A stretch of 64,000 nucleotides of DNA from positions 1-64,000 of the forward strand of contig JAWCTJ010000001.1 in NCBI GenBank assembly GCA_038868255.1. The letters run 5' to 3'. This stretch comes from DRVV01 sp038868255 (lineage in GTDB: Archaea; Thermoproteota; Bathyarchaeia; Bathyarchaeales; Bathycorpusculaceae). Shown here piece by piece: positions 53,403 to 61,663 of the stretch. The notes beneath the pieces were generated by a model that was not told where the DNA came from, did not search any database, and worked only from the letters and a program-made list of their open reading frames with translations. Position numbers and translations under genes: made by a program. Within the stretch, counting starts at the first letter, position 1. Each line of letters begins with the position of its first letter.

Positions 53403-53801
53403 ATGGAGAAGGCGATTTTGAAAGGGCGCGGAATCGTAGAGGGGATATGTAAGGCTGAAGCGTTAGTGTCCATGAAGCCGATAAGCTTCTTAGGAGGTGT
53501 GGACCCGCAGACCGGGAGAATTGTCGAAAAAGGCAGCGACATCTACGGCGAAAGCGTAAAGGGCAAGGTGTTATGCTTTCCACACGGTCACGGTTCCACC
53601 GTCGGCAGTTATGTGATCTATTCTTTGGCTAGGAATTCAGCTGCACCGGCAGCATTGGTTAATGAAAAGGCAGATCCCGTGGTCGTTGTTGGAGCAGTGA
53701 TAGCTAACATACCAATGTTAGACCAGGTAGACATAGGCAAAATCAGAACGGGAGACGTTGTTGAGGTTGACGCCTACAGGGGGATTATTAGAATCCTCTG
53801 A
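53403..53801 (+). CDS. Phosphomevalonate dehydratase, small subunit (aconitase X swivel domain)
   Basis: 132 residues of the DUF126 family. GRGIVEGICKAEALV opens the swivel fold, then SFLGGVDPQTGRIV and FPHGHGSTVGSYV, the loop with the conserved serine in aconitase X. It works with the large subunit encoded 17 bases downstream. In archaea the pair dehydrates (R)-5-phosphomevalonate to trans-anhydromevalonate 5-phosphate, in the archaeal mevalonate route to isoprenoid lipids. Confidence 0.93.
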   Translation: MEKAILKGRGIVEGICKAEALVSMKPISFLGGVDPQTGRIVEKGSDIYGESVKGKVLCFPHGHGSTVGSYVIYSLARNSAAPAALVNEKADPVVVVGAVIANIPMLDQVDIGKIRTGDVVEVDAYRGIIRIL

Positions 53802-53818
53802 AAACATGAGGCGAGATT

Positions 53819-54994
53819 ATGCATCTCACAAGGGAGGAGGAAAGAATTTATGATGGCGAACTTGGATGGGCCAGTCAAATCTGTATGAAGATACTTGTAA
53901 AGTTGGGGGATCTTTTCGGTGCTGAGAGGCTTATTCCAATAGACTCCGCACATGTTTCAGGGGTTTCCTATAAAACCTTAGGCAACGCGCCTATCGAGTT
54001 CTTGAAAGCGCTTGCAGAATCAGGCGGGAAAGTTAGGGTTGAATCCACTTTAAACCCGAAAAGTTTTGACCCAGAATACTTAGGAGGACGTTTATCGGAA
54101 AAGCTGCTTCAGGGACAGCGCGAGATTCTTCAAGCATTTGAAAAGATGGGATTTAAGCAATCTTACACATGTACACCTTATTATTTGCGAAAAGTGAAAG
54201 TGGGCGCCCACTTAGCTTGGGCTGAATCCTCAGCTGTAATATACGCAAACTCTGTTTTAGGCGCTTTGACAAACCGTGAAGGGGGTCCCAGCGCTTTAGC
54301 CGCAGCCATTATTGGGAAGACCCCTGAGTACGGGATACATAAACCAGAAAATAGAGAGCCCCACGTGCTAGTTGAAGTAGATCCGCCTATAAGATATGGA
54401 ATTGAATATGGCGCTTTGGGAATATTTCTTGGGAGAATTTTGAAGGATAAAATACCCGTAATAAAAGGACTGGAAAAACGTAATAGGGATAAATTAAAGC
54501 AGTTGGGTGCGGCCCTTGCATCCACAGGCATGACAAACATGTTCTACTATGAAACGGATAAGCTTCATATGAAGGCTGGACTTGAGAAGATAAATGTTGG
54601 GAGAAAAGAAATTGAAAACACAATTGAAGAATTGACAACAACTCACACAAAGCCGGACATTGTATTTATAGGATGCCCCCACTGCTCATTGCTTGAAGTG
54701 AGAAAAATAGCGGAACTCGCACGCGGCAAAAAAGTTAAACATGGAACGGAACTTTGGATCTGTACCTCTCAGTTTATAAAAGAAAAAGCAGCAGCCTACA
54801 TCAGCGAACTAAAAAGATGCGGTGCAAAAGTACTATCAGATACATGCGCAGTAGTAACCTGGACTGAGGAGTTAGGAATAAAAACGATAATGACTAATTC
54901 AGCAAAAACAGCATACTACGCTCCAACACTAAACAAGGCAAATACAATTCTGGCTTCCCTTGAGGAATGCTTAAAAACCGCCTTAGAAAAATAA
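53819..54994 (+). CDS. Phosphomevalonate dehydratase, large subunit (aconitase X)
   Basis: 391 residues of the DUF521 family. HVSGVSYKTLGNAPIEFL near the N-terminus is a hallmark. Cysteines expected to bind the iron-sulfur cluster are in YTCTPYYLR, FIGCPHCSLLE and SDTCAVVTW. With the small subunit it makes trans-anhydromevalonate 5-phosphate for isoprenoid lipid synthesis. ATG 53819 overlaps no neighbour; AGGCGAGA precedes it. tRNA-Glu follows 18 bases after its stop. Confidence 0.93.
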   Translation: MHLTREEERIYDGELGWASQICMKILVKLGDLFGAERLIPIDSAHVSGVSYKTLGNAPIEFLKALAESGGKVRVESTLNPKSFDPEYLGGRLSEKLLQGQREILQAFEKMGFKQSYTCTPYYLRKVKVGAHLAWAESSAVIYANSVLGALTNREGGPSALAAAIIGKTPEYGIHKPENREPHVLVEVDPPIRYGIEYGALGIFLGRILKDKIPVIKGLEKRNRDKLKQLGAALASTGMTNMFYYETDKLHMKAGLEKINVGRKEIENTIEELTTTHTKPDIVFIGCPHCSLLEVRKIAELARGKKVKHGTELWICTSQFIKEKAAAYISELKRCGAKVLSDTCAVVTWTEELGIKTIMTNSAKTAYYAPTLNKANTILASLEECLKTALEK

Positions 54995-55012
54995 GACCTA
55001 ACGAAAACCAAT

Positions 55013-55087
55013 GCTCCGGTAGTATAGCCCGGTCAAGTATTCCGGCCTTTCGAGCCGGAGACGCGGGTTCAAATCCCGCCCGGAGCA
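55013..55087 (+). tRNA. tRNA-Glu (anticodon TTC)
   Basis: A full cloverleaf is visible. The acceptor stem pairs GCTCCGG with CCGGAGC, the anticodon stem CCGGC with GCCGG around loop CTTTCGA (anticodon TTC), the T stem GCGGG with CCCGC around TTCAAAT, and the D stem GTAT with GTAT through wobble pairs. Discriminator base A at 55087. No CCA is encoded. No intron is seen. Confidence 0.96.
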
Positions 55088-55115
55088 CTCCAAATCTGCT
55101 TGCTTCAGCGGAAAG

Positions 55116-55148
55116 AAGCCAGAAATGGGCTTTTCTGCCCACTGGCTT
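55116..55148 (+). terminator. Hairpin with T run after tRNA-Glu
   Basis: AAGCCAG pairs with CTGGCTT and, inside, TGGGC with GCCCA around TTTTCT, leaving an AAA bulge. Five T residues (55147-55151) end the stem. It lies 29 bases after the tRNA and is a plausible 3' boundary of its transcript. The rest of 55149-55250 shows nothing I can support. Confidence 0.45.
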
Positions 55149-55249
55149 TTTGGGGCTACCCAAGCTATTCTGTGCGGGGATTACATGTTATCCGCTCGGA
55201 TTAACGCCTAACTCATACTATTTAGAGGGCAAAGAGACATCGAAATCCT

Positions 55250-55408
55250 AATGGTTTCAACGGTATTGCAGAGCACCCAAACAGTCCTCACACCATAGTC
55301 TTCAAAAAGCCGTTGAGACTTGAAGATGAGAAAACGTGAAAAATTGCTGAATAGCTTGCTAAGGCGGGCTCTTTCAGGCGGAGCCCCAGCAACCGTGAAA
55401 AAACCTAG
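55250..55408 (+). pseudogene. Possible decayed C-terminal end of a TnpB-type (IS200/IS605) gene, or a structured RNA
   Basis: One frame reads HPNSPHTIVFKKPLRLEDEKT, stop, KIAE, stop, LAKAGSFRRSPSNREKT, stop. An AGSFRRSP-like ending followed at once by a hairpin (GGGCTC at 55366-55371 with GAGCCC at 55381-55386, flanked by TTGCT/AGCAA) is reminiscent of the 3' ends of archaeal TnpB genes. An 11-base-pair helix (55253-55263 with 55310-55320) and a TATA-like ACTATTTAG near 55217 could instead mean a small RNA gene. No intact transposase is present. From 55409 to 55625 the DNA is A/T-rich and I see nothing in it. Confidence 0.3.
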
Positions 55409-55628
55409 GGGGGTATCTATTTTGAAAGCTGATCAAGCTTCTAAAATCAACTTTTTCGGAACGTTGTTGTTCAATTATAATGGGAGTTAACAACACAGAA
55501 GCACCTTTTTCCCAGATTTAGGGCTTAAAAATGTATTGACGTTGCTGAAATAAAGCTTAAGCGTTAAATTAACATTTACAGCAAATGTGTCGCTAAACAT
55601 TTTTGAGAAGCAAAATCGCTCACAACCC

Positions 55629-55641
55629 TTTAATATTTAAA
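55629..55641 (+). promoter_or_regulatory. TATA box of rps6e
   Basis: TTTAATATTTAAA lies about 48 bases before the rps6e ATG, predicting a leader of roughly 20 bases that contains TTAGGAGC as a ribosome-binding sequence. Confidence 0.45.
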
Positions 55642-55682
55642 GATGGTATTGCTAAATCCACCAGGTTAGGAGCAGTGCACTG

Positions 55683-56039
55683 ATGGCGAAGTTTAAAGTT
55701 ATAATTTCAGATGCGGAAGAGGGAAAATCAAAAACCGTTGAGTTAGAAGGCCCGCATGCGGCGCCGTTGATAGGCAAGAAAATAGGCGACGTTATAGATG
55801 GAACCATGCTGGGACTGCCGAAACATAAATTGCAGATAACAGGCGGCTCAGACAAGGATGGTTTCCCGATGAGGGCTGATGTCCACGGTGGAGTTAGAAG
55901 GGACGTGGTGCTCAGCGGAGGCATAGGATTCAAACCTAAGAATGAAGGTGAAAGAAGACGGAAAAAAGTTCGTGGAAACACGATAACCGAGGATATAGTG
56001 CAGATTAATATGAAAATAATTGAAAAACCGAAAGAGTAA
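55683..56039 (+). CDS. rps6e: Ribosomal protein eS6
   Basis: 118 residues of the archaeal S6e type: FKVIISDAEEGKSKTVELEG, IGKKIGDVIDGTMLGLP, ITGGSDKDGFPMR, and the basic ending GFKPKNEGERRRKKVRGNTI. It is a small-subunit protein. It heads the run eS6, aIF2 gamma, PIN protein, Rpo7, Spt4, all on this strand, a known archaeal arrangement. Confidence 0.96.
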   Translation: MAKFKVIISDAEEGKSKTVELEGPHAAPLIGKKIGDVIDGTMLGLPKHKLQITGGSDKDGFPMRADVHGGVRRDVVLSGGIGFKPKNEGERRRKKVRGNTITEDIVQINMKIIEKPKE

Positions 56040-56163
56040 ACACTGAATAAACCATTGAAACCCACAGCATAAAAGCATACTAAATTTACATGTTAATTTC
56101 TCATGCAATAGCACTAAGCTTAATTTTAGGGTTTCCATTTTAAAGCTTGGAAAAGGAGATAAG

Positions 56164-57399
56164 ATGAAGGAAGAAAGCTCTTTACCTAGACAGCCTGAGG
56201 TTAACATTGGAACCATAGGCCATGTAGATCATGGCAAAACAACCCTTGTACAAGCCCTTACGGGGATATGGGCTTCAAGACACAGTGAGGAGTTGAAGAG
56301 AGGCATAACAATAAGACTGGGCTACGCGGATATGCCAGTCTATAAATGCCCAAAGTGTGAACCGCCAAAATGCTACTCAAGATTTAATGTTTGTCCTCAC
56401 TGCGGCTCAGAAACCACGTTTATCAGGGCCGTTAGCTTTGTAGATTCCCCTGGACATGAAGCGCTGATGGCAACAATGCTTTCCGGAGCCGCGATAATGG
56501 ATGGGGCAATACTCGTAATCGCCGCAGATGAACCCTGCCCCCAGCCGCAGACGAGGGAACATTTGGCTGCAGCTGAAATAATTGGGATAAAAAATATTGT
56601 TATAGTGCAAAATAAAATAGACATCGTCAGCTATGAAAGGGCGAAAAAAAGCTATGAGGAAATAAAAAACTTTGTCAGAGGAACTGTAGCGGAAAACGCT
56701 CCAATAATCCCGGTTTCAGCGCAGAGAGCGGTAAACATAGACGCACTTATTCAGGCGATGGAAGAATTCATCCCGACACCAAAAAGAGACCATTCAAAAC
56801 CGCCGCTGATGTATGTTGTACGCTCATTCGACATTAACAAACCTGGAACACCAATTGAAAAACTTGAAGGAGGCGTTCTAGGAGGCACAATACTTCAGGG
56901 GAAATTCACCGTAGGCGACGAGATTGAAGTCCTTCCGGGAATAAGCACTGAAGAACAGCGCTATACACCACTATATACTGAGATCACAAACCTGCAGGCT
57001 GGAGGAAAAAACGTGAAAGAGGCATACTGCGGGGGATTGGTTGGCGTTGGAACATTTCTGGATCCGTCAGTTTCAAAAGCTGACGGCTTGACGGGGAACA
57101 TCGTTGGAAAGAAGGGCATGTTGCCCCCGGTCTTAACCGAGTTAAAATTAGAAACTCATATCCTGGAAAGGGTTGTGGGAACTAAGGAGTTAACAAAGGC
57201 TGAAAACATAATGAAGGATGAAACATTACTTCTCCACGTGGGATCAGCAATAACTTTGGGGAAGGTGGTTTCAGCAAAAAGTGATGAGGCACATCTGAAG
57301 CTTTCAAGACCAGTTTGCGCCCTAGCTGGCTCAAGGGTTGCCATAAGCAGGAAAATCGCTGGTAGATGGAGGCTTATAGGATACGGAATAACAAAGTAG
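56164..57399 (+). CDS. eif2g: Translation initiation factor aIF2 subunit gamma
   Basis: 411 residues, normal length. GTPase motifs are GHVDHGKTTL (G1), ITIRLGYAD (G2 region), DSPGHE (G3), NKID (G4) and SAQ (G5). A zinc knuckle is formed by CPKC and CPHC between G2 and G3, as usual for aIF2 gamma. It carries initiator Met-tRNA to the small subunit. ATG 56164 follows AAAGGAGAT. The 3' end overlaps the next gene by 34 bases. Confidence 0.96.
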   Translation: MKEESSLPRQPEVNIGTIGHVDHGKTTLVQALTGIWASRHSEELKRGITIRLGYADMPVYKCPKCEPPKCYSRFNVCPHCGSETTFIRAVSFVDSPGHEALMATMLSGAAIMDGAILVIAADEPCPQPQTREHLAAAEIIGIKNIVIVQNKIDIVSYERAKKSYEEIKNFVRGTVAENAPIIPVSAQRAVNIDALIQAMEEFIPTPKRDHSKPPLMYVVRSFDINKPGTPIEKLEGGVLGGTILQGKFTVGDEIEVLPGISTEEQRYTPLYTEITNLQAGGKNVKEAYCGGLVGVGTFLDPSVSKADGLTGNIVGKKGMLPPVLTELKLETHILERVVGTKELTKAENIMKDETLLLHVGSAITLGKVVSAKSDEAHLKLSRPVCALAGSRVAISRKIAGRWRLIGYGITK

Positions 57400-57806
57400 A
57401 AAAATGTAAAAAACTAAAGGTAATATTGGACACAAACGCATTCTTTGTACCTCTAAAATTTAAAATAGACATTTTTGAAGAATTAGGGTTGCTTCTTAAC
57501 AGGAACTTTGAACCAATTCTTCTATCACCAGTCAAGAAGGAACTGGAAAAGATGGCTAAGGAGGGATCGCCTAAGATGCAGAAGGAAGCCCTTTATGCGC
57601 TGAAGATGGCTGAGAAATGCAGTCTCTTAAAAGTGGATGAAGAGCTTCAAGTTTCACCAGATGATGCCATCCTGCAGGTGGCTCAGAAGTTAGGATGCCC
57701 AGTTTTCACAAATGACAAAGAGCTTAAGAGAAGGTTAAGAAATATAAATGTGCCCGTAATTTATGTGAGGCAAAAGTCACAACTTGAAGTTGACGGGAGG
57801 ATATAA
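57366..57806 (+). CDS. PIN-domain RNase, Fcf1/COG1412-like
   Basis: 146 residues. PIN acidic residues appear in ILDTNAFFVP, SPVKKELEKM, SPDDAILQVA and FTNDKELKRR, matching the standard four-residue metal site. The neighbours (aIF2 gamma, Rpo7, Spt4) are those of the archaeal PIN protein related to Fcf1/Utp24, linked to ribosomal RNA processing in eukaryotes, and not of a toxin-antitoxin pair. It begins inside the aIF2 gamma gene and ends two bases before rpo7. Confidence 0.9.
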   Translation: MEAYRIRNNKVEKCKKLKVILDTNAFFVPLKFKIDIFEELGLLLNRNFEPILLSPVKKELEKMAKEGSPKMQKEALYALKMAEKCSLLKVDEELQVSPDDAILQVAQKLGCPVFTNDKELKRRLRNINVPVIYVRQKSQLEVDGRI

Positions 57807-57808
57807 AG

Positions 57809-58423
57809 ATGTTTAAGCTTATAAGAATGGAGGATACCATCAGGATTCCTCCTGACGCCTTCGGCAAACCTTTAGAGAATGTGGGATATCAGCAGGTTAA
57901 GGCAAAATATGAAGGTTTTGTAGATGAGGTTTTAGGCTATGTTATAGCAGTAACCAACGTTAAAGTGAGTCCTGTGGGGAAAATAATACCGGGGGATGGA
58001 GCCACATATCATAAGGTAACTTTCTCGCTGCTAACATTTTACCCCACTATTCAAGAAGTTGTGGAAGGAGAAGTTGTGGAGGTAGCTGATTTCGGAGCTT
58101 TTATCCGCATAGGCCCCGTTGATGCATTGCTTCATGTTTCACAGCTGATGGATGATTTCATCACTTATGACGAAAAACAGGGAACCCTCGTCGGGAAGGA
58201 GACGAAACGGAAATTGACAACTGGAGATAGAGTTCGCGTTCGAATAACAGCTGTGTCGCTTGGAAGAGCAGGAGGCTCAGCGAAAATAGGGGTCACAGCG
58301 AGACAGCCCTTCCTAGGTAAGCTAGAATGGATCGAAGAAGACTTACAGAAATTGGCAAAACAACTAGAAAAGGCTGAGAAAAGCGAGGAGGGGGAGAAGA
58401 AACAGAAAGGTGATAAAGAATGA
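57809..58423 (+). CDS. rpo7: DNA-directed RNA polymerase subunit Rpo7 (RpoE1)
   Basis: 204 residues. The N-terminal RNP-like domain has DTIRIPPDAFGKPLENVG, VTNVKVSPVGKIIPGDG and FYPTIQEVVEGEVVEVADFGAFIRIGPVDALLHVSQ, leading into the S1 domain. It forms the polymerase stalk with Rpo4 and helps open DNA and guide RNA. A lysine/glutamate-rich tail ends the protein. ATAAAG precedes the ATG; the stop overlaps spt4 by four bases. Confidence 0.96.
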   Translation: MFKLIRMEDTIRIPPDAFGKPLENVGYQQVKAKYEGFVDEVLGYVIAVTNVKVSPVGKIIPGDGATYHKVTFSLLTFYPTIQEVVEGEVVEVADFGAFIRIGPVDALLHVSQLMDDFITYDEKQGTLVGKETKRKLTTGDRVRVRITAVSLGRAGGSAKIGVTARQPFLGKLEWIEEDLQKLAKQLEKAEKSEEGEKKQKGDKE

Positions 58424-58605
58424 GTGAGAAAGCATGTCCGATATGCCACATAGTAACATCGGGGAATATGTGTCCGAAATGTAAAACCGGAGGATTAAGT
58501 GACGACTTCAGTGGAATTGTGATAATTTTTGATCCGGACAACTCCGCAATAGCACGCGCTATGAACGTAAGGGAAAAGGGACGATACGCGTTGAAGGTCA
58601 GATAA
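58420..58605 (+). CDS. spt4: Transcription elongation factor Spt4 (RpoE2)
   Basis: 61 residues with the zinc ribbon CPIC and CPKC at about 6-9 and 19-22, and FSGIVIIFDPDNSAIARAM, typical of Spt4. It binds Spt5 and promotes elongation by RNA polymerase. The ATGA overlap with rpo7 shows the two are translated together. Confidence 0.95.
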   Translation: MSEKACPICHIVTSGNMCPKCKTGGLSDDFSGIVIIFDPDNSAIARAMNVREKGRYALKVR

Positions 58606-58607
58606 AG

Positions 58608-59141
58608 ATGAGTGGAGGGCAGGGCATTCCCCAAGCGCTACAGGAACGGTTAAAGAAACCGTGGGGATTACTAATCCGCGGCACTTTCACAGAAACAACT
58701 AGTAAAATCAGGGAGATTATTGAGAAGGAGAAACCGCCATGCATCGTCACGGTTGGTGATGCAGTTTCAAAAAATCTTGTTGAAAGCGGAATCTATCCCA
58801 AGCTGGTTATAGTAGATAACAAAATCATGAGAGCCAAAATCACTTCCACCTTCACGTTGCCAGCGGGAGAAGAAATATGCGTGAAAAATCCTCCAGGCGC
58901 CCTGACTCAAGAGGCTTTGGACGCGGTTGAGAATGCTTTTAAAACTAGACGCAAAGTCAAAATTGTGATCGACGGTGAAGAGGACCTCTTAACCCTGGCT
59001 GCCGTGCTTTATGCCCCGGAAAATTCTTTAGTAATCTATGGTCAGCCAAATGAAGGCGCAGTCATAGTTAAGGTAACAAAAGATAAAAAGGAAGAAGTGG
59101 TTGAAATCTTAAAAGCATTAAAAGAGGCTACGAAAGACTAA
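58608..59141 (+). CDS. GTP-dependent dephospho-CoA kinase (DUF359)
   Basis: 177 residues of the DUF359 family: KKPWGLLIRGTF, VTVGDAVSKNLVESGIYPKLVIVDNKIMR, VKNPPGALTQEALDAVENAF and VIDGEEDLLTLAAVLYAPENSLVIYGQPNEG, with the conserved acidic residues at the nucleotide site (GDAVS, DGEEDL). In archaea this family performs the last step of coenzyme A synthesis using GTP. It starts two bases after spt4 and lies in the same operon. Confidence 0.92.
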   Translation: MSGGQGIPQALQERLKKPWGLLIRGTFTETTSKIREIIEKEKPPCIVTVGDAVSKNLVESGIYPKLVIVDNKIMRAKITSTFTLPAGEEICVKNPPGALTQEALDAVENAFKTRRKVKIVIDGEEDLLTLAAVLYAPENSLVIYGQPNEGAVIVKVTKDKKEEVVEILKALKEATKD

Positions 59142-59181
59142 ATAGACAGAACTAATGTATCAGATCAACGCCGTGACGAAC

Positions 59182-59487
59182 ATGGAGCTTAAGATGCTTT
59201 CAAAGAAGGAAAATCTTCTGCTAAAACGCGTTGAAGTAAAGTTTCAAGTAGTACATAATCAAACCGGCTGCACACCCTCCAGAATGGAGATTAAAGAGGC
59301 CATAGCCAGAGAGTTGGGTAAGGATTCAGATTTGGTCTTCATCAAAAAAGTGGAGACAAAAACTGGAACCCAAACAGCAATGGGAACAGCGCACGTGTAC
59401 GATAGCATGGATCAGGCGAGACGCATTGAACCAGAGCATATAATAAAAAGAAATATTCCTGAAAAACAGAAGAAGGAGGCTGAATAG
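59182..59487 (+). CDS. rps24e: Ribosomal protein eS24
   Basis: About 101 residues from ATG 59182, where the sequence MELKMLSKKENLLLKRVEVKF matches the usual eS24 beginning. The upstream ATG 59155 would add nine residues. The body has GCTPSRMEIKEAIARELG and AMGTAHVYDSMDQARRIEP. A small-subunit protein; eS27/31 follows in the same operon. Confidence 0.95.
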   Translation: MELKMLSKKENLLLKRVEVKFQVVHNQTGCTPSRMEIKEAIARELGKDSDLVFIKKVETKTGTQTAMGTAHVYDSMDQARRIEPEHIIKRNIPEKQKKEAE

Positions 59488-59492
59488 TTGAA

Positions 59493-59702
59493 ATGACTGA
59501 AGCAGAGGATAAAGAAAAGACAAAGAAAGGGACGCAGGAAAAGAAAGAAAAAGGTGTTTACTCGCTGTATAAAATAGAAGGCGATAAGCTGGTTAGACTA
59601 AGACCCGTGTGCGAAAGATGCGGCCCAGGATACTACATGGCTGATCATGGAAACAGATATACATGTGGACACTGCGGTTTCACACGTTACAAACACGCTT
59701 AA
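59493..59702 (+). CDS. rps27ae: Ribosomal protein eS31 (S27ae)
   Basis: 69 residues. A charged N-terminal segment is followed by the zinc finger CERCGPGYYMADHGNRYTCGHCGFT, with four cysteines. The usual ubiquitin part of eukaryotic S27a is absent, as in archaea. It lies five bases after rps24e. Confidence 0.95.
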   Translation: MTEAEDKEKTKKGTQEKKEKGVYSLYKIEGDKLVRLRPVCERCGPGYYMADHGNRYTCGHCGFTRYKHA

Positions 59703-59726
59703 ATTTATCGAATCCTCATTCTAAGG

Positions 59727-60164
59727 ATGAGCGAATTGATTAAAGTCAGCGTTGCCATTACAAATATTTCAGGAGAACGCTTTTGGGATACTTCAAAGTC
59801 CATCCCGCCAGTTCAGATAAGCACCAATCTCAATCTAGTCAGCATCGAGAAGAAAACTGAAGAAGAGCTTGAAGTCCCGTTTGTTCTAACAGTCAACTAC
59901 AATCCCTCAGTTGCTCAAATAAACATGAAAGGAAAGGCCTATGTAGCGGGCACTAAGGATGAAATAAACAAAATTTATTTAGAATATAAGGAAAAGAAGC
60001 CGCCTCCTCCGGCTATAGTGCAGTCCATTTCAAATATTGTCCTCGTTGAGAGCGTGGTCCTGTCCAGAACGTTAAACATTCCGCCGCCGATCCCGCTACC
60101 TCAAATATTGCCCATAAAAGATTCTTCTGAAAAGAAGGGAACCATCGTCGATTATACTGCTTGA
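59727..60164 (+). CDS. Hypothetical protein, 145 residues, possibly SecB-like
   Basis: Not firmly recognised. It is mostly beta sequence (IKVSVAITNISGERFWD, PFVLTVNYNPSVAQINMKGKAYVAG), then a short helix and a proline-rich C-terminus (NIPPPIPLPQIL). Its pattern recalls small archaeal proteins sometimes annotated as SecB-like chaperones, but that is weak. ATG 59727 follows CTAAGG. It ends the eS6-to-eS31 operon and converges on uS19. Confidence 0.6.
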   Translation: MSELIKVSVAITNISGERFWDTSKSIPPVQISTNLNLVSIEKKTEEELEVPFVLTVNYNPSVAQINMKGKAYVAGTKDEINKIYLEYKEKKPPPPAIVQSISNIVLVESVVLSRTLNIPPPIPLPQILPIKDSSEKKGTIVDYTA

Positions 60165-60193
60165 AATTATAATATAAAATAAAAGTGTGATTC

Positions 60194-60598
60194 CTACTTC
60201 AGCGGAACATACATTGAAGAACGTGTGGCGCCTATTCCTGGAGTCCCATGCTTTACAGGCTTGTTGGTTATTGCGAATTCGCCTAGATAATGCCCTATCA
60301 TTTCAGGCTTAATTTCTACTGGAACGAATTCTTTGCCGTTATGCACAAGTATTGTAACACCCACCATTTCCGGCAGAATCACCATGTCCCTGCAATGAGT
60401 TTTCAATGTAACTTTTTCTCCTCTTTTCAGAGCCTCTTTTGCCTGCCTTACCTTCTCCAGCAGGATCCGCTGTTCAGGTGACAGACCTCTCACGAGGCTT
60501 CTCCGCTGCCTCGAGGGCAGCAATGTTATGAACTCGTCCATAGACATGCCCTGTAATTGATCAAGGGTGTAGCCGCGGTATGTGAACTCCTTCGGCAT
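60194..60598 (-). CDS. rps19: Ribosomal protein uS19
   Basis: 134 residues. After the N-terminal KEFTYRGYTLDQLQGMSMDEFITLLPSRQRRSL, typical of archaeal uS19, come TLKTHCRDMVILPEMVGVTILVHNGKEF and GEFAITNKPVKHGTPGIGATRSS. It is the last gene of the block. In most archaea uL22 and uS3 follow, but here a convergent gene comes next. Confidence 0.96.
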   Translation of the reverse strand: MPKEFTYRGYTLDQLQGMSMDEFITLLPSRQRRSLVRGLSPEQRILLEKVRQAKEALKRGEKVTLKTHCRDMVILPEMVGVTILVHNGKEFVPVEIKPEMIGHYLGEFAITNKPVKHGTPGIGATRSSMYVPLK

Positions 60599-60613
60599 AT
60601 AACAACCTCCCTA

Positions 60614-61372
60614 TTACTCCAGTTTATCTTCGGTTACTTTCTTTTTCTTTCGCCCAGCAGCTCGAGCCGCTATCAACCCGACTTTCTGACCTGGAGGCGC
60701 GTTTCTTGACACCGTTGTGACTTTCCTGGCACTTCTTTTGCTGCTTCCATAGGGGTGAACTGCGGCAACCATAGCTCTGCCTCGGGTTCTAGGATACTTA
60801 CGTCCTCTTGCTCTCATCAGGTGGAATTTAGCTCCAGCCTTGAGGAACGGCTTTTCCGTCCTACCTGCACCTGAAACCACACCTATAGTGGCTCTACAAT
60901 CGTCACTTAGGTATCTGGTTTTTCCGGATGGAAGCTTTATAAGCGTACCTTGTCCGGTGTGAGCAACGACAGTTACATATGCGCCTGAGGATTTCGCAAG
61001 TTTACCTCCATCTCCAGGTTTAAGCTCTACATTACAGACCATTGTGCCTTCAGGTATGCTGCCTAATGGAATGATGTTTCCAACATCAACTTGAGCCTTT
61101 TCACCCATCTGAATTTGCTGTCCAACATGTAAACCCTCTGCGGCAACAACGTAACATGATTCACCGTTCTCGAAGCGTAATAAAGCAAGAGGAGCCCCGC
61201 GTCCAGGGTCATGAGTGAGTTCTTCAACAACCCCCTTTGTTAAGCTGCTCGAGGGATCTTTTGTTAAAGGCGGATAAAGGGACGGAGCTACTCTCTTATG
61301 GGTGGCAGCCCTGAATGTTGGGCCACCTCTTCCTCTTCTCTGAACCCTAATTCTCTTTCCCAAATTTTTCAC
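60614..61372 (-). CDS. rpl2: Ribosomal protein uL2
   Basis: 252 residues: GKRIRVQRRGRGGPTFRA at the start, VEELTHDPGRGAPLALLRFENG, the GNIIPLGSIPEGTMVCNVE stretch and RGRAMVAAVHPYG. Essential for peptidyl transfer. It follows uL23 by nine bases and precedes uS19 by 15. Confidence 0.96.
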   Translation of the reverse strand: MKNLGKRIRVQRRGRGGPTFRAATHKRVAPSLYPPLTKDPSSSLTKGVVEELTHDPGRGAPLALLRFENGESCYVVAAEGLHVGQQIQMGEKAQVDVGNIIPLGSIPEGTMVCNVELKPGDGGKLAKSSGAYVTVVAHTGQGTLIKLPSGKTRYLSDDCRATIGVVSGAGRTEKPFLKAGAKFHLMRARGRKYPRTRGRAMVAAVHPYGSSKRSARKVTTVSRNAPPGQKVGLIAARAAGRKKKKVTEDKLE

Positions 61373-61381
61373 CGCATAAAT

Positions 61382-61663
61382 TTACAGTATTCCAAGTTTT
61401 ATCGCAACATCAGATGCTTTAAATTCTGGACGCAATTTAACATAAGCTTTCTTTTCACCTAGAGAGGTTATAGCAATAGTTACTTTTTCAACTTTAACGC
61501 CGAAAAGTTCTTCCACAGCCCTTTTCACATCGAGCTTTGTAGCATTCATGTTAACTATGAATGTTAGCTTATTCTCCTTTTCAACCATTAAACTTGCTGA
61601 CTCAGTCATCAGCGGATAAAGTATCACGTCCTGTATATTCACGCCCTTAGTCACCCCCGCCAT
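61382..61663 (-). CDS. rpl23: Ribosomal protein uL23
   Basis: 93 residues: ILYPLMTESASLMVEKENKLTFIVNMNATK, KVEKVTIAITSLGEKKAYVKLRPEF. It forms part of the tunnel exit, where SRP docks. Its start overlaps the uL4 end by 17 bases, a common translational coupling. Confidence 0.96.
   Translation of the reverse strand: MAGVTKGVNIQDVILYPLMTESASLMVEKENKLTFIVNMNATKLDVKRAVEELFGVKVEKVTIAITSLGEKKAYVKLRPEFKASDVAIKLGIL

Noticed and set aside
55321..55350. C/D box sRNA (GATGA ... CTGA)
   Set aside because: The C box is imperfect (AAGATGAG), the space to CTGA is too short and there are no C' and D' boxes.
57366..57806. VapC toxin of a toxin-antitoxin pair
   Set aside because: No antitoxin gene is adjacent; the setting between aIF2 gamma and rpo7 is that of the conserved housekeeping PIN protein.
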